Below are positions 8,366 to 15,747 of a stretch of DNA of 20,534 nt, one piece after another. The stretch covers positions 1-20,534 of the forward strand of contig CAZQAE010000084.1 of NCBI GenBank assembly GCA_964591275.1, given 5' to 3'. Source of the stretch: G963674685 sp964591275 (GTDB lineage: Bacteria > Lernaellota > Lernaellaia > JACKCT01). The translations under genes were made by a program, and so were the position numbers. The notes beneath the pieces were generated by a model. It was not told the origin of the DNA and did not search any database. It worked only from the letters and a program-made list of their open reading frames with translations. Numbering within the stretch: position 1 is the first letter of the stretch; every line of letters begins with the position of its first letter.

Positions 8366-8500
8366 GGTTCAGGCTTTGGTCATATGATAGCTGCCGTCAG
8401 GATTCATGCTCTCGGCTCATCGCTCCCTCTGTCCATAATTCCCTTTGCCAAATCCCGTCCCGATTTAAACAATTTGATGCCGAAAGTAAAGCCCATGATC
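8366..8500. repeat. block-A copy of the duplicated F420-type gene end
   Basis: Aligns with 13822-13956 with few or no gaps. It covers about 95 bases of coding end plus about 38 bases after the stop. Positions 8386-8414 match 13842-13870 in 28 of 29 bases, across the stop codon. Confidence 0.85.
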
Positions 8501-8523
8501 GAGGTTGGAGCAAACCTCTCCAT
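8404..8523 (-). pseudogene. C-terminal remnant of an F420-hydrogenase beta-type gene (block A)
   Basis: The last 39 codons (MGFTFGIKLFKSGRDLAKGIMDRGS and a short tail) match the C-terminus of the complete gene at 13860-15254 (FGFSFGIKLYKAGRNLAKVIMGKGN), with the stop codon at the same aligned place. Upstream, up to the TupA-like stop at 8657, similarity fades into short scraps such as WPFFFYRH against RPFWIWKY. The iron-sulfur and catalytic parts are absent. The frame stays open to about 8631, so a 75-codon peptide is possible but would have no known function. Confidence 0.82.
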
Positions 8524-8656
8524 CGTTTTTTCTTCGGGGGCATCGAATCCGGCGGTCGGGAGATCAAATCCCCCTTGCCCCATCAAATGAAAAAGGGGAT
8601 TATTATGGCGATAAAAAAAGAATGGCCACAAGCGATCAGCGCGTCGTGGTCACTTT

Positions 8657-9544
8657 TCATGAGGTCTGAATATTCCATAGTTTGCCAATTTCCCAGTCTG
8701 GCTCCTGGCTTGGAGAAAACAAGACCCATCCGGCAGCCGGGGTGAAAGTCATTTCGCCAAAAACAATCCTTGTTTCGTCAGGGCTGTATAGATCAACACT
8801 CACAAAGTCAAATCCCTGCCCGAGGATTTCCGCAATCTCAATCATCTCCTCAAGATTCTCTGGTCGCTTCCTATCCGGCCCCTGGGGACGGCTTGAAGAG
8901 TATGGCAGGAAATTCCAATTCCTGTCGAAATGGCTTCGAGTATGATCGCCAAACCGGTCGAAATCGACATGAATCTGATGCACTTTTCCGTCAAAGCAAT
9001 AGAATTTATAATCTAGCGGAAGGCATCCTTTGGAATCCACCACGATCTCTTCCAGCATAAGTCTCTTTGGGATACTCTCGTACCACCATTGTGAAGACAG
9101 CCTTCCATAGACATGTTCCTGCCTTAGCATATCTTCCGCGGCACTCATAATCTCCGGGCGCTTCTCGATAGTGTAATCATTAACACGGAGATTGATCCCT
9201 GAACCATAGGTCGCCTTCATGAAAAATTCCGAGGGCAAATCTTTCGGCAGTTCCGAACTTTTTGACAGCACGCCATGAAGGTGGGTTAAAATTTTATCTC
9301 CGCACTTCTCGCGCACATAGTCCCTTACGGCCACTTTGTCAGAAAGCACAACAAAACGCTCATCTTTACAATAAAGTTTCCGGTGAATGAGTTTTTCGCA
9401 AAAAGACGTCGGGTTTTCAATGTTGGGCCAATATCCAAGGTGGTGATGGAAGACCAGCTTTTCGTAGGCTTTCACCCCAATCGTATGCCTGAGAAGTGAC
9501 TTCATGTTATCTTTGAAAGTTGCATGTGGCATGTTGCAATTCAC
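8657..9544 (-). CDS. TupA-like ATP-grasp protein
   Basis: A 295-aa protein of the TupA-like ATP-grasp family, named after a Bacillus protein needed for teichuronopeptide synthesis. ATP-grasp enzymes activate a carboxylate with ATP and join it to an amine; in glycan loci such members are thought to attach amino-acid or peptide groups to sugars. Visible marks: LGYWPNIENPTSFCEKL (36-52), SDKVAVRDYV (68-77), KATYGSG (110-116), LEEIV (164-168), LDYKFYCFDGKV (177-188) and FGEMTFTPAAGW (262-273), the last holding the metal-binding acidic residue. The GTG at 9544 is the longest start; ATGs at 9532 and 9505 are also possible, and the last fits the family N-terminus well. Just upstream lies the IS256 element, which separates this gene from the rest of the operon. 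Substrate unknown. Confidence 0.85.
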   Translation of the reverse strand: MNCNMPHATFKDNMKSLLRHTIGVKAYEKLVFHHHLGYWPNIENPTSFCEKLIHRKLYCKDERFVVLSDKVAVRDYVREKCGDKILTHLHGVLSKSSELPKDLPSEFFMKATYGSGINLRVNDYTIEKRPEIMSAAEDMLRQEHVYGRLSSQWWYESIPKRLMLEEIVVDSKGCLPLDYKFYCFDGKVHQIHVDFDRFGDHTRSHFDRNWNFLPYSSSRPQGPDRKRPENLEEMIEIAEILGQGFDFVSVDLYSPDETRIVFGEMTFTPAAGWVLFSPSQEPDWEIGKLWNIQTS

Positions 9545-9581
9545 CCTAACTTTTTGTTTGTTATTAACATATCACCAAAAT

Positions 9582-9603
9582 TTTAAGGGCACAACCAGCT
9601 TAA
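9582..9603. repeat. direct repeat of the IS256 right end, left copy
   Basis: TTTAAGGGCACAACC followed by AGCTTAA. It matches 11060-11083 in the same orientation, apart from two single-base gaps. A normal terminal repeat of one element would be inverted, so this is the scar of another copy's right end. Confidence 0.75.
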
Positions 9604-9670
9604 GTCAAGCCCCGAATTTTCTGTAAAAAGCCATCACACTCTTTTTCCTTTTCAACCATAGCGGAGCACG

Positions 9671-9757
9671 ACCGCGCCAGGCGCAGGCCGTCAAGGGCGT
9701 CAGTCCCGCAGGGATCGGAGCGAAACGCAGACCCTTGACGGTCGAAGCCGGCGCGGT
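9671..9757. repeat. nested inverted repeats in the IS256 non-coding end
   Basis: Three stems nest here: ACCGCGCC 9671-9678 with GGCGCGGT 9750-9757; CCGTCAAGGG 9688-9697 with CCCTTGACGG 9732-9741; and TCCC/GGGA at 9704-9714 around GCA. All perfect arms lie between the transposase stop and the left terminal repeat. The region could fold as DNA or RNA; its role is unknown. Confidence 0.6.
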
Positions 9758-9783
9758 AAATTCTCCGCTGGTTGAAATGACGT

Positions 9784-10982
9784 TCATGCCGCTCCTCGTT
9801 TTTTCGATGCTTTCTCTTTGACAGCTTCGTCCATTCGAACATAGATCTTGCCGCACAACCATTCCTCGAAAAACTCCATTGCCAGCGTGCCCACTAGGCG
9901 CAGCAAGGCCCGATCATTGGGAAAGATGCGCGGACAACCCGCGTGCGTCGCTTGATCTCCTCGTGATATCGCTCCAGGCAGTTGGTGGTGCGAAGACGCA
10001 GACGCTGATGTTTTGGACGGTCAAACACGGCGAAGCAATCCTCAATCTCTTCGTCGACAAAGGTCGTCAGATCGGGCAATTCCTCCCGGATGCTTTCCAC
10101 GAACTCATCGCGCAAAGCCCGGGCCTGCTGCTTGTCCCTGGCGTTAAAGATTTCCCGCAGCCCTTTATGCACTTGGCTCTGCCGGCTTTTCGGCGCGCGC
10201 TTTTTCGCGTTCTCCCGATAATGATACTGACAACGTTGCCAGGCGATGCCGGTAAAATGCTTCTCGATCGCGCCGCGCAATCCGGCGTGGTTGTCGGACA
10301 TCACTAACTCGACTCCATGAATCCCCCGTTTTTTCAAAGACTTGAAGGCGTTGTCCCAATACGCTTCGTTCTCCGTTCGTCCGACGCTCACCTGCAAAAT
10401 CTCCCGCTTGCCGTCGGATCGAATGCCCTTGATCGTCAGCACGGCCTTGCCGACAACGCGACCGTTATCCCGCACTTTGTGAAACTGAGCGTCCGCGATC
10501 AGCACGGGGTAAGAAGCCTCCAAAGGGCGGTCGAGCCAGGCATCCAAGTCCTCGTCGAGCTGCTCGCAGAGCCGGGAAACCGTGGACTTGGAGAAACTCG
10601 TCCCGCAAAGCTCCTCGGTGATTTTGCGCACCTTGCGCGTGGATACGCCTTGCACGTACATCTCCATCATCGCCAGGACCAGGGCTTTTTCGTTGCGCTG
10701 GTACATGCGGAAAAGCTCAGTGCGGAATATTCCCTCGCGGTCCTGGGGAATCAGCAACTCCAGGGTCCCCACGCGCGTTTTAACGGCTCGTGGTTTGTAG
10801 CCGTTACGGTAACCACGCCTTGTCTCCGTTCGTTCATAACAACCGGCCTGAAGGTGTTCGCCCATCTCGGCTTCCAATATCCGCTGCGTCACGAGTTCCA
10901 CCAAATTCTTCAAAAAGTCCGGATCGTCCAATAAAGCACTTTGCATCGCGCCGATCACTGATGTATCCTGCATTTGGGTCAT
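9784..10982 (-). pseudogene. IS256-family transposase with a frameshift
   Basis: Mutator-type DDE transposase. The ATG at 10982 has AGGAGG five bases before it and is a better start than the in-frame one at 11012. Family marks are all present: ERTETRRGYRNGYKPR near the N-terminus, VLIADAQFHKVRD (first Asp), ELVMSDNHAGLRGAI (second Asp), WQRCQYHYREN (the C-x2-H feature) and TTNCLERYHEEIKRRTRVV (the Glu). Just after this, near 9930, two extra bases (GC within CGCGC) move the frame. The first frame ends at 9894 with SFPMIGPCCA, while FPNDRALLRLVGTLAMEFFEEW continues in the next frame to a stop at 9784. Removing two bases gives a normal 398-aa protein. All three catalytic residues precede the break, so partial activity is conceivable, but the copy is probably inactive. 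Confidence 0.88.
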
Positions 10983-11050
10983 CGCTTCCTCCTGGGTTTT
11001 GGTTACTTTCACAAATAACTGTTACCAAGAGCGCGATGGCCTTTCAAATT

Positions 11051-12229
11051 TTACGGAACTTTAAGGGCACAACCCAGGCTTAAAATGGCATTTGCTCTTT
11101 TACCCATACTGAAATCGAACGCCTTGTTACGGCCCAACTCGGCCCATCGGACTGCTTCGGCAGGCGAAAGCTCCAATACCTTCAATACCGCTTTCCGGAA
11201 CCCCAGGACATCATCAGGGGATATCATGAAAGATTCCGTTCCCTTCAAAACTTCCGGGATGCCCTGAACATCGCTCGATACAACAGGCAGCCCTGCCGCC
11301 ATTGCCTCCACCAGCACCAGGCCGAAACTCTCTACTTGCGTGGGATGAAGAAAAACATCACTGGAAGCCATTAGGCGCGATACATCGTTGCGTCTGCCTG
11401 TGAAAACAACATGGTCGGCCCAAGCGTTGTTGACAGCAAACTCCATCATCTCGTCCGCGAACACCCTCTTGGAGGGGTCTGTGCCTTCAATGCTCTCTTC
11501 ATGCGGTCCGACAAACACAAGGTAGAGACCATGTTTCTTCGTGAGAGGCCCCAGAGTCTCAATGGCTGTTTTGATCCCTTTGGTTTTAACGATTCTACCA
11601 ACAAACAAAGCAATACGACCTGTGGAGGGAATGCCCAGCTCCTGACGAACGGATTCCCTGTCGGGAGCAATGTGATAACTCTCATCAGGAATGCCGTTGT
11701 AAATGGTCCGGGTACGCTCTGCGGAAGTGTTTGAGAAATCCACCCAGGCCCGGCAGGCATAGTCAGAGACAGCGTAGAATCGCACATGCTTGTTAAGCCG
11801 AGCGGAAAGCCGCAAAAGGGCAAACTTCGCCCCCCTGTCTCTGGCCCGGTCAAACACAAAATGAAATCCCGCAACATGTTTGGTTTCAATCCCCCTCGTT
11901 GCCCAACACGCTATGATGGTAGGCGTTGTTACAGAGGTTTCTACTATGTCGTAACCTTCTTCCCGGATGAGTCGTCGAAGACGCAGGATTGCAAGCCCGA
12001 CGGAGAGGAGCCCGGGCTGGGGAGACAGCCCCAGGAAATGCACATTTGGAACGCCACATTGCCGAAGGCTCTCCGCGGCATCAGCCACACCTGGAAAGTC
12101 GTCGGCATATATACTCGCGACATCCGCCGTGATGTTGGGACGTGAATTTAGGTCCTCTGCGAGTTCAATGGACAGGCGCTCCGCCCCGTTCAGGTGGACG
12201 AATTGATCTGTTAGAATGAGCACCTTCAT
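11051..12229 (-). CDS. GT4-family glycosyltransferase, end rewritten by the IS element (block B)
   Basis: A 392-aa GT-B glycosyltransferase, the intact paralogue of the pseudogene at 5696-6872. It starts MKVLILTDQFVHLNGAERL, with AAGGAG nine bases upstream. An in-frame ATG at 12271 overlaps the CapA-like stop (ATGA) and is an alternative, but the family N-terminus favours 12229. The second domain has RIALFVGRIVKTKGI, VFTGRRNDVSRLMASSD and the donor-binding ESFGLVLVEAMAAGLPVV with its E-x7-E spacing. The last seven codons (GCALKVP) and the stop lie in the right terminal repeat of the IS256 element, so the native C-terminus has been replaced; the loss is probably only a few residues beyond the catalytic fold. 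Likely co-transcribed with the CapA-like gene. Substrate unknown. Confidence 0.88.
   Translation of the reverse strand: MKVLILTDQFVHLNGAERLSIELAEDLNSRPNITADVASIYADDFPGVADAAESLRQCGVPNVHFLGLSPQPGLLSVGLAILRLRRLIREEGYDIVETSVTTPTIIACWATRGIETKHVAGFHFVFDRARDRGAKFALLRLSARLNKHVRFYAVSDYACRAWVDFSNTSAERTRTIYNGIPDESYHIAPDRESVRQELGIPSTGRIALFVGRIVKTKGIKTAIETLGPLTKKHGLYLVFVGPHEESIEGTDPSKRVFADEMMEFAVNNAWADHVVFTGRRNDVSRLMASSDVFLHPTQVESFGLVLVEAMAAGLPVVSSDVQGIPEVLKGTESFMISPDDVLGFRKAVLKVLELSPAEAVRWAELGRNKAFDFSMGKRANAILSLGCALKVP
11060..11083. repeat. direct repeat of the IS256 right end, right copy
   Basis: TTTAAGGGCACAACCC followed by AGGCTTAA, partner of 9582-9603. This is the true right terminus of the element plus about ten flanking bases, within the end of the glycosyltransferase gene. 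Confidence 0.75.
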
Positions 12230-12267
12230 ATTCGAAGGCTCCTTTATGTCTCGTTTCATCGAATCGG

Positions 12268-13458
12268 TCATACGTCTTCTGGATCGGAGCGGGCATTTCG
12301 CAAACTCTTGATCAGGCCCCGAATGCGAGCGTAATCAATCCGTCGAATCTGGCGCCAAACATTGTCTCTCCGAAAGTATCTCCATGTGTGCAAGATAACA
12401 TCTTCCCATATGCGTATCCCTCGAAAAATGAGAGGGTAAAACCTGGAATTCAGCAAGCGAGAAAGTCGGCGCAGTTCCTGTTGCCGAAGCAAGGTACTGT
12501 CGTCACCAATAGACAACTGGAGCCCTCTTCGATGCACCATGAGACCTTTCCCGGCATTGATGCTGTTTTGCGCCACAGTCAAGTCAAGGAGCAACCCCCA
12601 ATCATAGCGAGGATTGGAGTTTTGATCTTCGGGATTCCCCAAAATTCGCGGATAGAAAGTGTTCCCTAATCCATAGGCAATTAGTGATTTTCCGAGCCTT
12701 TCTCCGCCCTGAACCACATGTGCATGGCTCCAGATTACCGCCGATACTCCAAGCGCGACCAATTTCCTTGAAATTTCTATAGCGAAAACAGATGGATACT
12801 GGCAATCCTGTATCCCGCCATGGAGCAAGGCGATTGTTGTGTAGCCCTCTGTTATGGAGTGACGGATGCTTTCCCACCAACTCTCACTTTCCAAACTCGC
12901 CACCTGGCCTCCGCATGAAAGAGGCTGTCGGGGATGCGAGCCCGAGTGCACAGCAGAGTGGATGGCTATTTCAATTCCATCAATGTTACGCACCCAGGGT
13001 TTCTCCGCTTCCTCACGGTTCTCACCTGCCCCAACCCAGCTCACCCCTTGGTTTCTCAGTTCATCGCGAAGTTGTTGGAATCCAGACACACCCATATCAA
13101 AAGCATGATTGTTTCCCAAATTCATCAGCGTGATGCCGGCCCGAGGCAGTTGCCGTAACGTGGCTGGTCCGGTAACTACACGTGGTTCGGAAGATTTCGG
13201 GTCGTCTCCCGGAAAGGTAGCATCCAGAGTCATGATAAGCAGGTCCAACGATTCCGCCCATGGACGAATCGCTTCAAACGGGCGGTGATCTTCTGTCAGG
13301 ATACGCTCTTCAAGATTCTGATTAACAACAAAATCCCCAGTTACGCCAAGCCGAACACCCTCGGTCGCCTGCTCAGATATCCAGGGGAGCAGGAAAGAAA
13401 CACCCTCGAAATCAGAAGCATGAGAAGGAGATGGTGATGACTCACAGAGATTTGTCAT
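12268..13458 (-). CDS. CapA-like metallophosphatase-fold protein
   Basis: A 396-aa protein resembling the PGA_cap/CapA family, a calcineurin-like fold first known from poly-gamma-glutamate capsule systems and common in polysaccharide loci. Motifs in order: RLGVTGDFVVNQ (36-47), MTLDATFPGDD (76-86), LMNLGNNHAFDMGVSGF (111-127), IALLHGGIQ (209-217) and IWSHAHVVQGGE (242-253). These keep the Asp, Asn and His positions expected to bind metal, although HGG replaces the commoner HWG. No signal peptide or membrane anchor is seen at the N-terminus, unlike many CapA proteins. The start is the ATG at 13458, with AAGGA seven bases upstream; a longer frame to 13524 has no such site. It overlaps the stop of the upstream membrane-protein remnant by 17 bases. 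The role in this locus is inferred from family and context. Confidence 0.82.
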   Translation of the reverse strand: MTNLCESSPSPSHASDFEGVSFLLPWISEQATEGVRLGVTGDFVVNQNLEERILTEDHRPFEAIRPWAESLDLLIMTLDATFPGDDPKSSEPRVVTGPATLRQLPRAGITLMNLGNNHAFDMGVSGFQQLRDELRNQGVSWVGAGENREEAEKPWVRNIDGIEIAIHSAVHSGSHPRQPLSCGGQVASLESESWWESIRHSITEGYTTIALLHGGIQDCQYPSVFAIEISRKLVALGVSAVIWSHAHVVQGGERLGKSLIAYGLGNTFYPRILGNPEDQNSNPRYDWGLLLDLTVAQNSINAGKGLMVHRRGLQLSIGDDSTLLRQQELRRLSRLLNSRFYPLIFRGIRIWEDVILHTWRYFRRDNVWRQIRRIDYARIRGLIKSLRNARSDPEDV

Positions 13459-13663
13459 AATGTTTTCCTTGATCGGGGGACAGCCACGTTTCCATCGCGA
13501 CAATCGCACATGCCAGATGGACAAGAACCACTACAGCGATCCAGCCTGCGGCAATATCCCGTACTCTCTTGCGCGTTCTCTCTTCTGGTGTGTCCAAGAG
13601 TGCCGCCAAAAGGGTCATTGCCGGCATGATCTGGACAATTCGACCTTGTTCGAGTGAGATTGT
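13442..13663 (-). pseudogene. C-terminal remnant of a membrane protein (block B)
   Basis: About 73 codons that parallel the C-terminus of the intact membrane protein at 6889-8346: TISLEQGRIVQIMPAMTLLAA against TTSETRHLGQFMPALLLLAA, then GWIAVVVLVHLACAIV against VWFVIVALLHLAWIVL. The remaining 400 or so residues of the family are missing. The frame stays open upstream to an ATG at 13810, but the 49 extra residues are not hydrophobic and match nothing in the paralogue, so this is probably a deletion junction. A translated 122-aa chimeric peptide cannot be excluded. The stop overlaps the CapA-like start, which suggests the ancestral gene was coupled to it. Confidence 0.75.
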
Positions 13664-13821
13664 CAAATCGCCAGAAGATTTTTCGTCAGATAATCCGCCG
13701 GAAAGACCAGTGGAATTGCTTGCTGTCGGTCTTCCCGAAACTTTTCGAGTGTTAGCACAATTCCGAGCAAGATGGAACAATTCAATCTGAGAAATGAATG
13801 CTTTTCCCATGGGCAGGTTTT

Positions 13822-13956
13822 GGTTCAGGTTCTTGTCTGAAGATAGCTGCAGTCAGGATTCATGCTCTCGACTTATCGTTCCCCTTGCCCATAATCACCT
13901 TTGCCAAATTCCGTCCCGCTTTATACAATTTAATGCCGAAAGAAAAGCCGAAAATC
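13822..13956. repeat. block-B copy of the duplicated F420-type gene end
   Basis: Partner of 8366-8500. Conservation carries on about 38 bases past the stop codon, then ends before the membrane-protein remnant. Confidence 0.85.
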
Positions 13957-15254
13957 GTTGCGGGAAAGTAATAGAGAAAATGCCCAACTCTCTGCATAAG
14001 CCTTGGATGAGCGAGGAGGAATTTCCTTTGCCACCCCCGTCGCACCCACATTGTCATCCGGTATTTCCAAATCCAGAAAGGCCGGTATTTTGCCACGAGC
14101 CCTGACATCAGCAAATCCTCGTCGTAGTCAAAGAAAGGATGCGAGCGGCCGCGTTTAAGCATCCAGGCATTGACTGAAATTGCAGGCAGTATCTTCGATC
14201 TGGAAATTGCATGAATTGTGCTTTTCATAACTTCTTCCGGCTTCATTTCCACAAACTCCAGGAAACCAGCCTCTTGCGCTGCTCTAATGATCTCTTCCCC
14301 CTGCTTCGTTCGGCAAAGGGTCAGGGTTTGTCTTTGACCTCCTGAGTGGTCGTCCGCAAGGGACATGTCGGCCAGCCAATTTCCGCCGTCGGGGCACAAA
14401 CTGCAGCGGTTAAGGGAAAAATGCGGAACGGCGATATCATACCCTTCGTAGATGAATTTATCCACGAATCGTCCATCAGGCAGCTCGAAGCGCACAGAAC
14501 CGGGATAATCGCCGCAACGCCAGCCGACGAAATTCGCCTCATCCGGATATTTTAATCCAACCGACGCCGCAATGGTTTCGAGGGCGGCGTTTTCTTTTAC
14601 TTGGCCGCAATAAAGGCCGATCGACAACACCAAACATTCCCGTAGCTTTTTAAACTTTTCAGTCGCCCTGATCCACGCGGCCATCTGGCAGGGCAGAACC
14701 GTCATGGCGATTTTGCGTGGACGGCGGCGCAATTCCTCGATAACACTCATCACGGGGACCGGGCGATATTTGCTCATCTTGGCTGCCCGGACCAAATCGG
14801 GATCGGCGGTCATTCGTACTACCGGTTGCCCGTTCTCCATATTTACGACGACGACTTCTTCAACACGGCCCGATTCCAGCAAATACAGCAGCAGGGCTGT
14901 AGCAAGCCCGCCCGTGGCGGCGCCGGACCGAATTTCTGCCTCGGTGGAATGCCCCTTCCAATAGTGTCGTACCGGACCACGTTCAGAGTGCATGATTGTT
15001 TTGTTGTCACAGGAACGCTGTGACCATTCGATTACCGGATACCCTGTCCCCGGGCAAACGTGGAGACACAAACCACATGGCTTACACTTGGATTCATCAA
15101 TGACGGGCGTGTACGACTTGTCGGAATTAATTGCCAGCGCGCCGGTCGGGCATACGCCGACACACGCGCCGCAACCGCAGCAAAGGCCCTCATCCAGTAT
15201 CTTCTCTTTCAGATCCTTGCAACTGGCCCTGTCGTTTTTTTGAAGACGGTTCAA
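13860..15254 (-). CDS. F420-hydrogenase/dehydrogenase beta-subunit family iron-sulfur protein (block B)
   Basis: A 464-aa cytoplasmic redox protein. The N-terminal ferredoxin domain has two Cys clusters, Cys25-28-31-35 (CCGCGACVGVCP) and Cys57-60-63-67 (CKPCGLCLHVCPG), each suited to a 4Fe-4S centre. The following domains are those of the F420-dependent hydrogenase/dehydrogenase beta subunit: ATGGLATALLLYLLESG, SKYRPVPVM, TVLPCQMAAWIRA, WRCGDYPGS and the CSLCPDGGNWLADMSLADD segment. In bacteria without F420, such proteins occur in polysaccharide loci, often beside a polysaccharide pyruvyltransferase, and are thought to reduce a sugar or a flavin partner. A C-terminal basic, aromatic region of about 100 residues follows. 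The start is a TTG at 15254 with GGAGG eight bases upstream. A diverged remnant of the same gene end lies at 8404-8523. Substrate unknown. Confidence 0.88.
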   Translation of the reverse strand: MNRLQKNDRASCKDLKEKILDEGLCCGCGACVGVCPTGALAINSDKSYTPVIDESKCKPCGLCLHVCPGTGYPVIEWSQRSCDNKTIMHSERGPVRHYWKGHSTEAEIRSGAATGGLATALLLYLLESGRVEEVVVVNMENGQPVVRMTADPDLVRAAKMSKYRPVPVMSVIEELRRRPRKIAMTVLPCQMAAWIRATEKFKKLRECLVLSIGLYCGQVKENAALETIAASVGLKYPDEANFVGWRCGDYPGSVRFELPDGRFVDKFIYEGYDIAVPHFSLNRCSLCPDGGNWLADMSLADDHSGGQRQTLTLCRTKQGEEIIRAAQEAGFLEFVEMKPEEVMKSTIHAISRSKILPAISVNAWMLKRGRSHPFFDYDEDLLMSGLVAKYRPFWIWKYRMTMWVRRGWQRKFLLAHPRLMQRVGHFLYYFPATIFGFSFGIKLYKAGRNLAKVIMGKGNDKSRA

Positions 15255-15678
15255 CCTTTACTCCTCCACACATTCTATATTCTTTGGACCAAGTGGATGG
15301 CTTCCATGAATTTAATTATTTTTAGCATTTAAACTCCCTGTTTTTGAAAAACCTGGAAGCATTTCAATATACTTTTTCGCTAAGTCCTTTTCTTGGCTAA
15401 GATGACAATTTCGCGAAACAAAGGATTCAGCACTTGTGATTTACCTGCGAGCCCTTCAAACCAACCAAACAGGGAGATGAAAGCAATACGCAAAGGCATA
15501 AGTGGCTTGAGGTAGGACTTTGCCAATCCCAAAAACAACAGATCGTTGGCGGAAAGCCGACACATGCGGATGGATTCGATTTGAAATCCCGCGTCAACTA
15601 GGCATTTCCGCTTTTCTTCGATGGTTTGGTATTCGTTGATGGCCAGTGTCGCCCCTCGCTTGCGCGCCTGAAATAAAC

Positions 15679-15702
15679 TACCCCGCCGCAAGCAGCGGGG
15701 TA
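15679..15702. repeat. REP-like palindrome
   Basis: A 24-base near-perfect hairpin: TACCCCGCCGC and its complement GCAGCGGGGTA around AA, with one G-T pair. On the minus strand TTTATTT follows the stem, so it could also act as a terminator. A related shorter palindrome is at 15731-15747. Confidence 0.7.
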
Positions 15703-15730
15703 TTTCAAATTCGGTTATCAAGTATCTTAC

Positions 15731-15747
15731 GCCGCAAGCGGCGGGGA
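15731..15747. repeat. second, shorter REP-like palindrome
   Basis: CGCCGCAAGCGGCG followed by GGG has the same core as the palindrome at 15679-15702, in the same orientation and about 50 bases away. The pair resembles a REP doublet. Confidence 0.6.

Larger units (their letters stand above)
9604..11073 (-). mobile_element. IS256-family insertion sequence
   Basis: An element of about 1.47 kb with one transposase gene. Imperfect terminal inverted repeats are visible: GTCAAGCCCCGAATTTTCTG followed by TAAAA at the left, and the reverse complement of the right end, GTTGTGCCCTTAAAGTTCCG followed by TAAAA. These agree at about 17 of 25 positions. The flanking CCAGCTTAA (left) and CCAGGCTTAA (right) may be a target duplication with a one-base change. 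The element lies between the glycosyltransferase ending at 11051 and the TupA-like gene. Exact ends are uncertain by a few bases. Confidence 0.8.

Noticed and set aside
9605..9862. 85-codon open frame at the end of the IS256 element
   Set aside because: It overlaps the shifted transposase end in another frame and runs through the inverted-repeat region. This looks like structure-driven openness, not a passenger gene.
9894..9935. Programmed frameshifting in the IS256 transposase
   Set aside because: There is no slippery heptamer, and the family is not known to use recoding. A two-base duplication explains it better.
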